Of a stretch of 64,000 nt of DNA, positions 34,701 to 47,700 are shown piece by piece. The position numbers were made by a program, and so were the translations under genes. Below the pieces are notes generated by a model. That model was not told the DNA's origin and did not search any database. It saw only the letters and a program-made list of their open reading frames with translations. The stretch is from Centroberyx gerrardi (lineage: Eukaryota; Chordata; Actinopteri; Beryciformes; Berycidae): NCBI RefSeq assembly GCF_048128805.1, contig NC_136020.1, positions 9,135,653 to 9,199,652 of the forward strand, in the 5' to 3' direction. Every line of letters begins with the position of its first letter. The first letter of the stretch is position 1.

Positions 34701-36842
34701 GTTTAAGTTAAGCGGCTGGCTCAGAGGAAGCCTGTTGAAAATCTGATCTGGACGATTTGCCTCATGCCATCTTGACATTGTTTTGGCCTAATTTCCTTGT
34801 TACAAAGAAATATAAACGGGAACATGAAACTTGGCTAAAGCTTTCCTTCCCAACTCGCATTGCAGACTGGCCACATCACATCCAACTTGGGCTGACTTGA
34901 AGGGCACTTCTGGAATCCATTTTTCCTGTTAGTAACCCCCTCTGCCTTTCTGCACTCATCTTTTAAGGGTTCATGTGCTGAGCAGAGTCTGAGCAGAATG
35001 ACAAAGGCACTCAGCCTCAGACAGCACAGTAGTGCTTGATTTTTGCCCTTCTTACAATACAGCAGGTCACTCTCTACTTAGTTACATAGTTACTTAGTAA
35101 CCAACAGAATAGGATGCACATACAGAGAAATGACGCCATTCCAGCTGCCTATCTTGCAGGCCATTTACAATCACCTGCTGGATCTTGATGAAGAGTGTGT
35201 ATGTTATGGTCAATGGAAGAACATGGTAAATGCATATATTGACCCATCTACGTGTACAGTGACCATATCCCTGCCTTGACTGCAACATACATTACTTTAA
35301 TATTATATTAATCTAATTATACCCATTATACCCATTACTTCATCCAAGATATTTCTTTGAGGAACTGAATTTGAATTCAAAATGAAATGCAGCTCTGACC
35401 TAAGGCAAACCACAGTCCAACAACACCAAGTTATGAACATATGTATTATTCATATTCAGTGTAACATTTTTCCACACAGGTGATTTTGTTGAAATTTGCA
35501 TGAGCAAACCTGTGCCTGCTGCGAGATTAAAAGATGTAACCTTTCATAGATTTATTCAAGCAGATAAATTACATATATAGCTTTCACTGGGGCATAAATA
35601 ATAATATAAATTGTTTGATTCCATGGGTAAAACTGCTCCAGATGCAAATGGGTTTCAGCCTGTGGAAGATCTAGGGCATATAACTTAGATGGTAGCTGGC
35701 CAAGGTATAAAAGTGAAATATTTTGGCCATAATGGTGGTTGAGGCTGGAAAGCAGTCTGTCCATCTTCCAAAAGGCCCCAGCTGGTATCAGCAGGACGCT
35801 TGTTTGCTCCCTGAACTTATTGAACTCAGATCAAAACCAAGCAACCGATTCACCAGTGTTACACTGTTCTTCAGAGTCGTGGAATCTGAAGAAAATCAAG
35901 AGTTTAGAGAATTGTAGCAGCGTGCATAATTGAAATGTGATACGTGTATCATATTGATCTGATATTATGATTTGCTGTCTGTCTCCACAAATCTCCAGAA
36001 ATCACTCAACTTTGCATGGGAGGCATGAGCATTACAATCCAGAAAAAACTGATGTGCATCTCATAAATGTTTAGTTCAAATGTCCTTCAGCCAGTCAGTA
36101 TGTACAGCACAGCAAGTTGACCATGTTATACTACTAAACTATAAATGGTAAATGTTGCATAACTCATGTCAGTCACAAATGATGTACACTAGATTCTTCA
36201 TCCTATGAAGGGCGTGTAAAGGATTTGTTACTATTCTAATGAGCAGCCTAAATAACAACATGGATAAAGTAATGGCAATCAACCCTCTTGTGTCCATGTC
36301 ATTATATATGAAGCCATAATGTATCACTGATAGTTACCTCAATACCATCAAAATGAGGAACTACAAATCCATTTGCTTGAATTGTACAAAATGTTAGAGA
36401 TACCAATTCATAAAAGTGACCAGTGGATCCAAAACTATTCAGTGCAATTTGCATGTCTGTGAATGAGGGGGTGAAGAATTAAGATAAATGTAACATATCA
36501 TTAATGTCAGACAATAATTCCATCATCAAAACATAGGTGTCTCCTTTGTAAATGTATCTGAAATTCAATAATTAAAGGTCGGTGTATTTGCAGGATGAAA
36601 ACTTGGTCAAACCAGTTCCTGTTGTCCTTGATGGACCCATGGTTTCTTACCTGAGGATCATCAATTGTCAGCCCATCTTCATAGTCATAGATATCCTGGT
36701 TCTCCAAATTTAAGTTTTCTAGATCCACATCATAGTTGGCACTGTCGTATCTGTCTAATTCCGCTTGTCGGGCAAATCTGGGGCCGGCCACCACCGCTTT
36801 GAGGACGAAGAGTCCCAACACGAGCCGCACAAGCATCCTCAT
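25489..36842 (-). CDS. epyc: Epiphycan with expanded Ser-Gly region
   Basis: Epiphycan (DSPG3, PG-Lb) is a class III small leucine-rich proteoglycan of cartilage matrix. Coding exons: 36842-36651, 30135-29952, 29542-29102, 28582-28355, 27707-27567, 27205-27047, 26851-26649, 26336-26241, 25659-25489. All joins are in frame, giving about 604 residues against 322 in human. The start MRMLVRLVLGLFVLKAVVAG aligns with human MKTLAGLVLG and lies just after a good acceptor; an in-frame ATG 15 bp upstream is within that acceptor. The N-terminus is acidic and Tyr-rich, then poly-Glu. Three extra exons are rich in Ser-Gly. Next comes the class III cysteine cluster C-X2-C-X-C-X6-C (CLLCTCLGSSVYC). The leucine-rich repeats follow, and the C-terminal end is NPINLSRTPQAYICLPRIP, almost as in mammals. 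About 47 Ser-Gly dipeptides could carry chondroitin/dermatan sulfate chains. Confidence 0.93.
25727..25790. repeat. Dispersed repeat piece in epiphycan intron
   Basis: CCTTAATGATCCCTGTAGGG followed by AAATTGGGCC is the same degenerate fish repeat motif as at 17455. Confidence 0.5.
26415..26600 (+). mobile_element. Retroelement fragment in epiphycan intron
   Basis: TTCAATTCAGTTCAACTCTA followed by TTGTCATTCCATC and CCAGTGAAATAAAACC resembles the 3' end of a common fish LINE/SINE (usual form TTTATTGTCATT...ACAATGAAAT). It ends about 50 bp before the acceptor-side exon at 26649. Family not assigned. Confidence 0.5.
27567..27707 (-). CDS. epyc: Epiphycan duplicated exon 3 (acidic Pro repeat)
   Basis: A phase 1-1 exon of 141 nt. 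It opens EELLPTTPTTPQEGAG and contains one Ser-Gly, then a DEP/DKP repeat (EPDEPDKPDEPDEPEVD). Same head as the two Ser-Gly exons, so a third member of the duplicated series that has diverged. Confidence 0.8.
28355..28582 (-). CDS. epyc: Epiphycan Ser-Gly exon 2
   Basis: A phase 1-1 exon of 228 nt. It opens EELPLIPDTIPQEVSG and carries about 14 Ser-Gly dipeptides (runs of ASGASGASGD), ending VTLIPDIDEG. Start and end match the exon at 29102-29542 (EEL...; TLIP.), showing they are duplicates. Confidence 0.85.
29102..29542 (-). CDS. epyc: Epiphycan Ser-Gly exon 1 (largest)
   Basis: A phase 1-1 exon of 441 nt (147 codons). It opens EELRLTPIDI and then runs about 30 Ser-Gly dipeptides in units such as GSGGSGDLLASG and GSGASGDFG, ending ITLIPEG. 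Acidic residues near Ser-Gly favour glycosaminoglycan attachment. The plus strand appears as tandem CCAGAG/CCCCAGA motifs. Confidence 0.85.
31478..31680 (+). mobile_element. Non-autonomous repeat, copy 3
   Basis: CAGTGATGCAGTGGCTAATA, AAAAGGTGGGTAAACTATGA and GATGATCACCATAAAGCAAA align with the head of the copy at 19091. A second GGTGGGTAAACTC lies near 31631. No coding capacity. Confidence 0.5.
31757..31792. repeat. (TC)n microsatellite
   Basis: About 18 TC units in epiphycan intron 2. Confidence 0.9.
31955..31968 (+). promoter_or_regulatory. CTCF-like motif (full core match)
   Basis: CCACTAGATGGCAG matches all 14 positions of the CTCF core CCASYAGRKGGCRS. It lies in epiphycan intron 2. 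Confidence 0.5.
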
Positions 36843-38512
36843 AGTCCACCTTGACATGGACAGAGAAATGCATAGTCAGAAGAGGAACCTCCATCATAAG
36901 ATTTACAGTGGGACATATAACACAGAACATTAGTCAGAGGCTGAACCCTTTTAAGTTGAGTTTCACTGGTGACAAAAATTCTATGTTACACCCGAAATGT
37001 GATACTTGTTTTTCAAGGCTGCTAAATTGTTATTGCCCAGATGGAAACCAACATGCAATACAAAACCACATCCTTTTTTATATAATCTATGCAAGAACTC
37101 ATAATTCATTCCATGTAAGTGTCATAAAAATGTAAAAGTTTGGATGGTGGTTATGCAATAAAGGGACAAAGAGGCAGTAAGTGATCTTCATGAAATTCAA
37201 ACAGGGAGGAACTGGCTCAGATAATTAGCTTTAAACTACTATATTACTACCAAAAGCATCTGTTCTTGGAATTAAGGACATGCTATGTAATAAAGTGTAG
37301 TACATTTCAATGGTGTATGATATACTGTATGTACACACTTTAAATACACTCTCTATGTCATTAGCAGCATGGCCAGGTTGTGCGAAGGACCAGTGCCTGA
37401 TGTTGGGTCAAAAGTGCGCACATCTCTGAGGTCAGAGAATTCAGCGTTCATTACTGAGGTGCAGACAGCCTGAGGGGCCGACACATGAGGGCCTCTTGCC
37501 TCGCTGCAGCCAGGGGCTCGCTGTTCCAGGGAGCAGCCATCTTGGCTCAAATCAATGCTCGCCTGTGGCGTGTCAAAGGTCAGAAGTCAGAGTTGATCTG
37601 ATAATGAACCATGGGAACATTTCCATGGGTCTGGGGGGAACGCCTTTAAGAAATCTCCTTTCAGACTGTTATGATTCCCTTTGAATAGGGTTGCTGGGTG
37701 TTGATTTGAAATGTATTCAAATGAATATGGATTTTGGGTTGCTTCTTTGCCAAAGTTTTGTTGTTTGGCACACAAGGTGCTGAAATACTGTTAGGGCTGC
37801 ATTTGAATTCTTTTTCTTTTTGAATTATTTTTCCCAATCGCACCATAGTGTCTTCTCTATGGGTGAGAGCTTTGGCAGAAACACTCAACAAAATGCTTAG
37901 CAACAAATTCTGATATAATTGACATATGATTTTTGTTGAGAAGTTTGAAATGAGGGCACAGACAAAAAGACCCATTTCCTCTTAAATCTAAAATGCATGG
38001 ATTGTATGCTTTTTCACTCAATGCAGATGTGCCATGCACTGCACTGGCCCAGATAATTCCTGATCATAATCTTGTCCATTTCCTCACCAGAACAGACTTG
38101 CTAAGTTTAGTGCAGTTTGATTAAGTTCAGAAGTGTGAATGCCAGTGGGAAAGCGCTAACAAGATTAGCATGTGTTAATTACCTCTTAATTAGCCAGCAC
38201 CTCTAGGCAGACATTAGCCTGAGGAACTCATTATCTGACAGTGGGGGATTTCATTGCACACGAATGGCAGGTGTAGCCACATTTCAGCACGGCTGAGATA
38301 GATCATGCAGAATTAAGTCCAAGAAAAGGCAGAGGAGTTTAGAGAGAGTCCTTTAGGCCGGGGCAGAGAAATGGAGAGCGAGGGAAAGGAAGAGGAGAAG
38401 AAAAGAGAAAAGCAGTGAGATGGAGAGAGAGACGTGGACACGATGTTGGCCCTCAGGGTTAGATGGAGAGAGTGAGGAAAAGACTGAGTGAGCGAGAGAG
38501 GGTGAAAGAGAG

Positions 38513-38514
38513 CA

Positions 38515-38549
<35 letters not shown>

Positions 38550-38558
38550 GGGGGAGTG
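38513..38558. repeat. (AG)n microsatellite block
   Basis: AG-rich simple sequence inside a longer purine-rich stretch starting near 38340. Confidence 0.85.
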
Positions 38559-38727
38559 AGGTTTCTAAGCTGACTCGACCCCTCGCCCCTGACAGAGGTC
38601 CTTTATGAGGCCCGGTCGCTGCCTGTCTCAGCACTCAAGCTCGAAATTCCACCGAGGTTTGTGGACAGGATGGCAGTGAGTTACGGCTGCAAGGAAAAGC
38701 TTCATTCAGCACTGAGGGTGCTCAAAC

Positions 38728-38774
38728 ACACACACACACAAACTCACACACACGCACGCACACACACACACATG

Positions 38775-38823
<49 letters not shown>
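38728..38823. repeat. (CA)n microsatellite
   Basis: About 95 bp of CA units interrupted by GCA and TCA variants. Confidence 0.9.
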
Positions 38824-38827
<4 letters not shown>

Positions 38828-40093
38828 TCTTGCAAAGACACATACTCTCACAGATGCACACTCTCTCCCAACACACCTATCTTTCAGAGAGAGAAAATTG
38901 AAAAACCTCTGCTGCTATTTTTGGGATGAGGACAGATATAAAACAAAAAACCTTCCCAGGTTATTTGAGTCATGAATCTGATCTTTGTTGATATGGGATG
39001 GGCGGAATAATCATGCAAATCAATTTGCACATCGTCTCTTTGGACATGGCCAAAGTGCACTGAGTGCTCCCTACCAAGAAAAAGTCAGGTGATTGGTTGG
39101 CATCCTCACTGAAATAGATTTTCTGTCAGTCTTCATAATGTCGTGAAGCTATGAAATCCAGCATGGCTACACTGAAAGAAGGACTATACTACAGACAGAG
39201 GTGTGCTTTTATACAGGCCATCACAGTGTACAGTGTGTGGAAACTGTGTATGTGTGTATGAGTGTAGCCTACAGACTGCCTCTGTGTTATGTTTGGCTCT
39301 GCGTTGGACATTCCTGATATCCAGTGATTCTACCTTTTTCCCCCAAAAGCCACAAGCAAACTTGACAGACTTCCCTTCGCTATTGGTAGTGAAACAAATT
39401 GGTACATTTGTACCACAAGAAGGTAAAAAAAAAAAAACAGAAAATGAAAAATCCTCCAACAAGTAAGTAACAATACACTGAAATAATTAATAAATAAGCA
39501 ACAGTAAACTCAAATAAGTCTGTGCTTAGGAGGATACATTCTATAAAATGTGTTCTACACTACAAGTAAGCTTGTTATCACAGTTTCTGAAAAGCTGAGA
39601 AGTTGAAGGGCGCATTTTGACCAAAAGTGGCCAAGCAAGGTGAAGTGCCAGTGAATCTCCAGAGGCAAAATTCAACCTGCTTGACTTCAAATTTCAATGC
39701 TGTCAAGAATGCAAAAAATACAAATGCAAAAACGACTCCAAATCAATCACTATCACCTGTGTTGTCACTATTCCAACAAACCACCTGTTGGACAGCCACA
39801 CCGGAATCACATCTACTGAAGCTTGTAAAGCTGATGGGCAACATAACAGAATCATAGAATTTACCAAAAGACAAAAAGACATCCAGATTTCAGACAACTG
39901 CAAATGCCCTAAAACAAATGACACGGTTGAAAACTAATTAGCTGTACCACCGATCAATTAGCTAGGCTGCTGCTCTGCAAACCCTCAACATCAATGCTCG
40001 CTGGAGGGGCGAGTCGAGCCAGTCCGCCTGCCTAATCCCCTGCAACCAGAGAGCCATTGAGCCAGCATGAAGATAGTACCAAAGAACGCTTAC

Positions 40094-40370
40094 CTCTGTC
40101 TCCTGCTTTCCCGAATGGTCCCTTCAGCCGTGATGGAGATGCTGAGGGCTCGGGGACTTGGCCAATGGTGAGAGGTCGTGCAGGGTGCCTTGAAGAGGGA
40201 GGGTGTGTGCGTGTGTGCGTGGGTGTGTGAAGGGGTGTGTGTGTGAATGTGACAGTGTGTAGGTGTGTGTGTGTATGTGTAGGTCTGTGCGCTCTGGCAG
40301 ACCCGAGTGCCCTGCCGCTTACGTGTGAAGGTAGGCACTGAGACCGATTGGGCTGGAGCGGATTGCTTTT
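40094..40370 (-). other. epyc: Proposed 5' UTR exon of epiphycan
   Basis: A strong minus-strand donor (GACAGAG/gtaagc) at 40094 is the best candidate partner for the acceptor before the epiphycan ATG. Family genes have a non-coding exon 1. A TATA-like TATATG on the minus strand at 40399-40404 would place the start near 40370. The 5' boundary is a guess. Confidence 0.45.
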
Positions 40371-40443
40371 GGTCACTCAGAGCGCACCCACCCCGCACCA
40401 TATACCCTTTCCACACACCCACATGCACGACCCTCTCAAACGC

Positions 40444-40474
<31 letters not shown>

Positions 40475-41005
40475 CAGACACAGAGAGAGAGCGAAGGCCC
40501 CCCAATGGCAAAATACCTTTTTTATTCCTTACAAGAGTATCCTTTATTTTTCTAGAGAAGAGTGTGGCTCAATCAGACTGAAATATTTGTCTGCCTTTTC
40601 CTGAGGTGAAACTCTGGCATGTGTTGCTTTCATGTATGGGGGGGATCCGCGGGGCCCCTGTACACAATGGGACCTCTGTGAGGAGCCCCTGTTAGCATGG
40701 TGCTGAGAGGAAGTCCCTGCCTGGAGGAAGGCCTCTGCTCTCCCTTTGCTCTAAGCTGCTTTCTCTGTGCACTGTCGCTCGCACAGCACTGCTCCAGCTG
40801 GACGTCCTCCCTGCCTTAACTGCAGATCTGAGCTCAGTTGTAGGGTAAACATAATGGGCTGACATGGAGGAGAGCAATCCGATCTGCGTTCAGAGCTCAA
40901 GAGGACTTAAGCGGGTGAGGCTGAATCACGGATACATGTTCAGTTTGATTTTGTGCTCCAAATCTGCCATGGGATGTGCATCTAATGGGATACTCTCTTT
41001 AAATA

Positions 41006-41046
<41 letters not shown>

Positions 41047-41153
41047 CTCTGTCTTCAGTGTCCATTGTTGAAAGAAGGAATGGGACACACACAGGAAGTT
41101 ATTGGCTGGCTTTCATCTGTCAGCTATATTTGGCCTCAATTTTATTCAACCTG

Positions 41154-41159
<6 letters not shown>

Positions 41160-41212
<53 letters not shown>
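41160..41212. repeat. (TC)n microsatellite
   Basis: About 26 TC units between epiphycan and keratocan. Confidence 0.9.
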
Positions 41213-41216
<4 letters not shown>

Positions 41217-42207
41217 CAAGGTAACTCTAGACCTTTTGATGAGTGAGGGGAAAAGGACCTAGTAGGAATGCCAGACATCGTTCTGCACCTGCTATAAACT
41301 GCAACTTATATTCAGAAGTCTCCGACTGCCAAGCCCTTTCAAAAGGCAAAAAATTGAGTGCAATTTGGCCCAATGCTACTGAATAACCCCAAACATCCAT
41401 GTGCTTTACCGACACAATGATTGAGATCTATATGACTGCGTACAGAGGAGCGCATTGTAAGGAGCCTGAGAAGTCCTGCAGACTCTGCACACTTATATAG
41501 AGGCATTCATATAGTGACTGACAGTGGGATGGAAATGTTATGCCAGATGATTATCATTGAGTTTTGAGCATTCGTTTTTCTTATTTAGACTTCTTATGCT
41601 TCTGGAGAGATCAAATATTTTGGGACAGGAAAAGATTGATGGGGTGGATACATTGACATATTTTGTACATATCTCTAAGATGATTCATTATTTATTCCAA
41701 TTTATTGGCCTGTGTCCATTTGATTCCCTGTGTCTGCAAATCACTAGGGTAAAATGGAGATGGAGGTAATGAAAGAGGGTATGTAAAACCATGCTGTGAT
41801 GGAGAAGTATATACCAGAGTGTGGAGGAAGAATGACTTACCTGTACATTGTATTCCATAGAGATGTAGTTTGATAATGACAAAGCAAGGTAAAGCTCAAA
41901 TGGGTGTGAAAGGTTGCTCAAGACTAACACAAGGGATATTTGTCTCATAGCTGCTCATTTAAAATGACTCAGTTGATCTCAGATGTTCTGTGAATACCAG
42001 TGCAGCATGGATTATGTGCTTAGTGAGTTAAACGTAGACTGAAATAATAGACTTTGAACACCATAAATCTTGTATAATGATAAAGATAATATGTTATAAG
42101 ATTTGGTCCCCACAAATTTTGAGTGGGATTACCTCATGGATGACTTAGTACGAATCTCGAAATCTGGTGAACATCCATCATACCAAATGTCTTAATTGTC
42201 TTCTGAA

Positions 42208-42208
42208 A

Positions 42209-42239
<31 letters not shown>

Positions 42240-42243
42240 AAAA
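42208..42243. repeat. Poly-C then poly-A run
   Basis: About 21 C followed directly by about 14 A. Homopolymer lengths here are likely to be unreliable in assemblies. Confidence 0.9.
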
Positions 42244-42387
42244 CCAACAACTATATACTAGCACTACATGTAGCAAAACTGTATATTTATATATTTTGTT
42301 CATGTAAAGCACTGGTGTTGCAAAATGATATGAAAAAAGAAAAAAAAAAATCAGCCCACACTGGGGTACACATTTACTTTCAGAAAT

Positions 42388-42393
42388 TTTATT
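42388..42393 (-). terminator. kera: Candidate polyadenylation signal of keratocan
   Basis: Minus-strand AATAAA in TTTGAATAAAATTTC, about 920 bp past the keratocan stop. Position fits a normal 3' UTR. Confidence 0.5.
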
Positions 42394-43313
42394 CAAATTC
42401 AAGACAATTACAATGAAATCCCTGGCTAAATTACTCAAACACTAATGAGAATCACTCATACATTATTAAAAATAATGACCAGAATTAAAAAGTGTGTTGG
42501 CATTTTTAAAAATAGTTAACTAATTTTTTGTGTACAAAAAGTTAAGGAATAGTGGGCATGAAATCTCACAGGACTTTCATAAGTATTTTTTTTCCCAATA
42601 TTAAATAAAATAAATTACCTACATATGCATATTTGTGGAATAGAATAGTTTTCAAAAGTTAGCTTAGCCTACTCATACAAGACCACGAAACCTTAGAACA
42701 CAATACCATTCATTTGGCTTCAAGTCTACAAATACAACACAAACTCAAAGGTTTTCTAGGAACAATAGAAAAAAGTTGAAAAGTAATCCATGGCTACGCA
42801 TTCACAAGCATTCCCTCCTGGTCAGAGAAGGATAAGGACAAGGAGTCGTCACAACTGTCCACATGCCATAAATACATACTGTCCATCCTGTCCTAATCAC
42901 AGTCATGCTAAATTATAGTCACAAGTTTTGTTCAAATTTTCACATGCAGATGTTTACACCAATATAAGGCACAACTAGTGGTCAACAGAGAGATATTGCA
43001 GTCTCATTGAAGTATCTAGCCAGTCAGGCATTATAGTTTCTGTTAGATTCTGTTCAAATGGAAAATTGATGTTTTTCTGAACCTAAAAATTTTCCAGATA
43101 TTGTTCTCTAATTAACAAAACTGAAAAAACTTTATGCCAACTTAGTGTCCAATATTTGAGTTTTAACAACATGCAAATGTTACTGATGTCATCATTCTTG
43201 ACCTATGGGTCCACAGATCATGGTTTATCAGACCAGCATCCACATTGCCATTACTTAAGTAATCAGTTGTGGGAAATTAGTATTACATCATGTTGGAAAG
43301 TCGAGTTTTCTTT

Positions 43314-44733
43314 TTAGATGACGATGGACCTGAGGAGACGGAAGCACAGAATGACATCCCTGGGAATTGGTGGCTTAATCTCATTGCCATCTAGTCGGAG
43401 GTAACGCAATCGAGGAACACTTTCGTTGACATAGTCATCCAAAGCCTCGGATGACACGGGGCAGACATCGGAGCCATTCACACCTGTAGTTGCACAAAGG
43501 AAATGATTAATGATTTTAGACGTGAGATAGCGTTACAACATACCCATTTAGTAAACAATCTAATCTAATAAATGCATTAAAGCAAATGTCAGGGGATTTA
43601 TGCATTAGCATAAGGAATATAACATGTTCTGCTCATAATCAGTGCCAAGGGCTTACAGATCACAGTTTTGAATGATGATGTAGGCTACTGCCATTGAGTA
43701 TGAATAAAATGGGGATGCTGCAGTTCAAATGAAGCATTATAATCACCAGATCAGGATTATGTGTATGACCAAGGATACAGATGAAGTTGTTTCTCTAGCT
43801 TTTGAAGCTACATAAGGCAAAACGTAGTGGGAGTTGAGGTTCAGCGCTTTAAGAAAATGTCACAGACTTACTCTTGATCTTGTTGTGGTCGAGGAGAAGG
43901 TGTTCAAGGCCTGCGGGAATGAGGGGCACCTCGGTCAGCTGGTTGTGGGACAACTGCAAGTCCAAAATGCTGGAGATGTTGAACACATCTTTGGGAACCC
44001 CACCGCTGCCAAGCTTGTTGCGGTTGAGCCTGAGGAATGCCATCTTTGGCAAGCCCTTAAAGTACCCGGCTGGGATCTTCTCAATGTTGTTGCCATCCAG
44101 GAAAAGCTGGGTGGTGGTGGGTGGTAGGCCAAGAGGCATGTTGCTCAGCTGGTTCTTCGCTAGATTGATCTGTACCAGGTTGTCGAGACCCTTCAGGCTC
44201 ACCTCAGTCACAGCATCATCCATCAGCTTGTTCCCCTGGAGGTCCAGCAGGCTAAGCTTGTACAGACCGGAGAAGACACCAGCAGGGATCTTGGAGATGC
44301 GGTTGTGAGAGAGTCGTAGCTGCTCCAGGCTGGACGGCAGGTCAGATGGCACAGTGGACAGGAGGTTGTCATCCATGTAGAGGTGCACCAGGTGAGACAT
44401 TTTATTCAGGACACCTTCTTTCAATCCTTCACTAGTGATTTTGTTGTGGTTGAGGTTCAGCCAGCGCAGCTGTGTGGCGTTGCGCAGGGAATCTGCTGAG
44501 AACACCTCGATTAGGTTGTTCTGCAGGTAGAGGTACCATGTGTATGGAGGGATTTTGGGGATAACCTTTAGGCCCTTATTGTCACAGTAGACGGCATTAG
44601 GGAAGTTGGGTGGACAGCGACACTCACGGGGGCAGGCTTGGATCTGGGCCATATAATCCTCATAAGGCATGTCCTGACCCAGAACTGGTCCAACCAGACA
44701 CAAGATGCAGAAAAGGCTCAGGAGGAGTGCCAT
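43314..44733 (-). CDS. kera: Keratocan
   Basis: Keratocan is a class II keratan sulfate proteoglycan of the corneal stroma that regulates collagen fibril spacing. Coding exons 44733-43872 and 43483-43314 join in frame (AAGA/GTGTG), giving about 343 residues (human 352). A signal peptide MALLLSLFCILCLVGPVLG is followed by the class II N-terminal cysteine cluster C-X3-C-X-C-X9-C (CPRECRCPPNFPNAVYC). A full set of leucine-rich repeats follows, and the C-terminal disulfide segment ends RLRYLRLDGNEIKPPIPRDV then ILCFRLLRSIVI. The start is the ATG at 44733, 13 nt after the acceptor, with a strong Kozak context (GTGAAATGG). Transcribed from an upstream non-coding exon near 49275. Confidence 0.97.
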
Positions 44734-44746
44734 TTCACTGCTCAAC

Positions 44747-47700
44747 CTATGGTGGAGAGAGAGGAAAAACAGTATTATTGCCAAATAGCTATAGAATATA
44801 TACACAGAAGAGGACAGTTTTATATTGGCCTTGAGACAGAACAGGTCATGGAATAGAACTGGAGACTTCTGTACACTCCAGATATCCAAGGTAAAGAGGA
44901 TCAGATAAGGGACTTTGAGGAATTAGGACCACACCGTTAAGTGATGACCTATCCTACCTTTTTGTACCTGAGAATCTGTACCTGTTTCCATTATGCTTTT
45001 TCTAGATTAACAGTCAAGGTCAGGCAAGCTTTCAAGCTCTAGACATACTATAGTATTAACAATGCTGTGTTTTCCAGGCTGTGCAAATGTAAAAATTGGC
45101 TTTTTTCATTCAGACAAATCTTGTGGCTAGCTTATTCATCAATCACAAGTGATTGCAAATTCAGCAGACCATTCAACTGTTCGCACATGTACAAACATTC
45201 TAAGTTAAAACTGTTGCCCAAATTAGCCAACATCAGTGTATATCGAGCACTCTACCACTAATGTAACTAACATCCAAGTTCCAATGGTGGTTGCCAACAT
45301 TGCCAAATAAAAAGCGCATCCTGTGCATTTCCAGGTCTTCACTTTGTTTGTGAATGACAGGTAAACCTCTTAAAGACAGGATGCAGAGCCAGGTCAACTT
45401 TAATTGCATTACTACTTGGCTGAAGGACAATCTTGGAGCTCAGACGTCAAGCTGTCTCCGCATTTCCAGTGGTTGTATAATTTGGTTCATCAGGCTGTGA
45501 GTGTGTAAAATGTCTGGCAAAGTCCATCTGGCTTGCAACTCAGCCTTTGCTTGGTACAACTGATGCGATGATAAATGGAGGTAAACACACATGCAAGCAC
45601 ACACACATACACACATATTGCAGCCGTGCATCACATACAATAAGCTGAGAAGAATTGAGTTCTTGGAGGCCATGGACCAGAGAGGCACAAAGACAAAAAG
45701 GAGAGGAGAAGGAGGGAAGAAAATCAGAACCAAGTCAGCTCTGCCATCTTCCATCCACCCGCCCCATCAGTCTGTACTCGATTCCCCTCAGCTGTCATCT
45801 GGTGCTGGTTTAAATTCTTGATGCACTCCACGTTTGTCTGGAACTCATTTTGGATACGCCAAGCTTTTCCATGGACGGGCCCACTTCAAAGACAAGGCCC
45901 GCACACCTGTTTTTAGAGATGTGCCCCTGACACCTCGTATCTCACTGTACTGGGGTCAAAGGTTAGTGACCCTGCTTCTCTTTGGAGCAGCAGGTTTGGC
46001 ACACAAGATAAAGGCACAACCCATGCTTCCATAAAAATGAAACCCAAACACTAAAGTCACAAGACAACAGTTGAGATTTTTCTGTCCCTTTTAGATGCAA
46101 ATTTTGTTGGTAAGCCCTAACATCATCATAGGCATAATGATTAGGAAAGTTTGACTGCAAACTTCTCAATACTAGCAACCCAGTCACTGCACAGCCATAG
46201 ACGTAGAAACCAACCTACCTTAAACTCAGTCAGTTGCTTCTTGCCTATGTCTTCTCTCAGGAAGGTATCAAGCGTAGTTCCAAAATGTGAAGCTACCTCT
46301 CACCTCCCCTGTATTTGTACCACTAGCCGTTCCATTCAGCTTGTGCCAACCCCTCAGTGATGGGACACCAAAGCTTCTCTTGGCCAATCAGACGCTCCCA
46401 GGATCAGAGGTCATAATCCCATGGTGGACACTACGCTAAGCCTCCTCAGTGCTTGAGACATGGCCTACTTAGAAAAAGGCTAATGCAAGCCTACCCATAC
46501 TTTGTTTGCTAACTTCCACATGGCCAACCCTTCCGTCCATGGTTGGCATCGTTGATCTTGTTGTAGCTCTAGTACAAATCCCTTCCTGCCCTTTGTGCTA
46601 ATTTTGAGCTGCTGTCGTGCATGGTGAGATCAGATTTAATTAGTTTGCTGGATTATGATGTTGTTGCTCTCTTTGTCTTAGGTGTATTATGGCAGCAAGA
46701 GATTCACATCTGACTTATCAATCATGACTCGTTTTGACTTGACAATGACAGTAATAAATGGCTCTTGTGTTGCCTTCACTGTAGCATGATGTGGCCAATA
46801 TTCATCTCTTTGTCCAATTTGAAAAGCCTGACTTTGTGCAGTTCATTCCTATGAATTGTTTGATTTGCTACTTCGTAATACTCAGATACAATATGGTAAT
46901 AGGTAATTATGAGGATTTTGATAAGCGTTTCAATTTACATTGTCAAGAGAAAAAGCACGTTGGAGCAACTGTTCAGGCTTGTTCTATCAGTGCAGATAAC
47001 ATCTGACACACGAGGATGACACACTATACTTTAGTACAAAACAGTGTGTGCAGACATGAGAGCTAATGGTGTTATAGGCGGGATGAGGTCAGGGTAAATC
47101 TAAGGGGATTTAAGGGGTAATGCAGATTGGCTAGGCAAAATGTTTTTGAAGAAGGAGCGAGCATCAGGATGGGTGAGGGCTTTCAACGTGTCAGCATGTT
47201 GGCTCATTAAGTGCGTTCTCATTTCCAATGGTGACGGCAAAGGCTTGAATGCAACAGGATAATCCTGCCTGACTGGGTGTGTGAGGATAGGAGCAACGCT
47301 TATAGAGACTGTATGTTAAAGAATTATTACCAGGTAGATGAGTGGACAGTATCTTACATCAGGCACCATGCCCATCTAACAAGCTTTGCTAAGAAATTAG
47401 ACTGTTTGCACAGTTTGATTTGACTTACATAAATGTACAGACAACACTACAAGTCACTGAGTTTTGAAATCCTCTTCTTTGTGCACCTTCCTTAAAATCC
47501 TTGTAATTTTGTCCCAACAGCTCTCATCTTATGGATATGCCTTATCCTTGTTCTAGAGATAAAAGACATATACTAAACCATTTTGAGCACATGCCATATT
47601 TCTATAGCATGACACAGTTTGCTGTCAAAGTACAGGGGCTGGATTCAAACTGTTGAAATAGCAAGTATTTGGCATGCAGCATAGTCTGTTGAGGCACCAG

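Larger units (their letters stand above)
30136..36650 (-). other. epyc: Epiphycan intron 2 (6.5 kb)
   Basis: No exon recognised. It contains the non-autonomous repeat copy at 31478, a (TC)n tract at 31757-31792 and a CTCF-like motif at 31955. The remainder is AT-rich with no supported structure. Open frames at 32198-32611 and elsewhere match nothing known. Confidence 0.7.
36852..40093 (-). other. epyc: Epiphycan intron 1
   Basis: Stretch between the coding start exon and the proposed non-coding first exon. It holds an (AG)n-rich block (38340-38560), a large (CA)n tract (38728-38823) and a GC-richer patch at 37440-37590 without an ORF match. Nothing else identified. Confidence 0.5.
40410..42380. 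other. Intergenic spacer between epiphycan and keratocan
   Basis: No gene seen. It contains (CA)n at 40443-40468 and 41007-41044, and (TC)n at 41160-41212. It ends with a poly-C/poly-A run at 42208-42243 just beyond the keratocan 3' end. Confidence 0.6.

Noticed and set aside
38661-38975. Thr-His repeat protein
   Set aside because: Translation of a (CA)n microsatellite.
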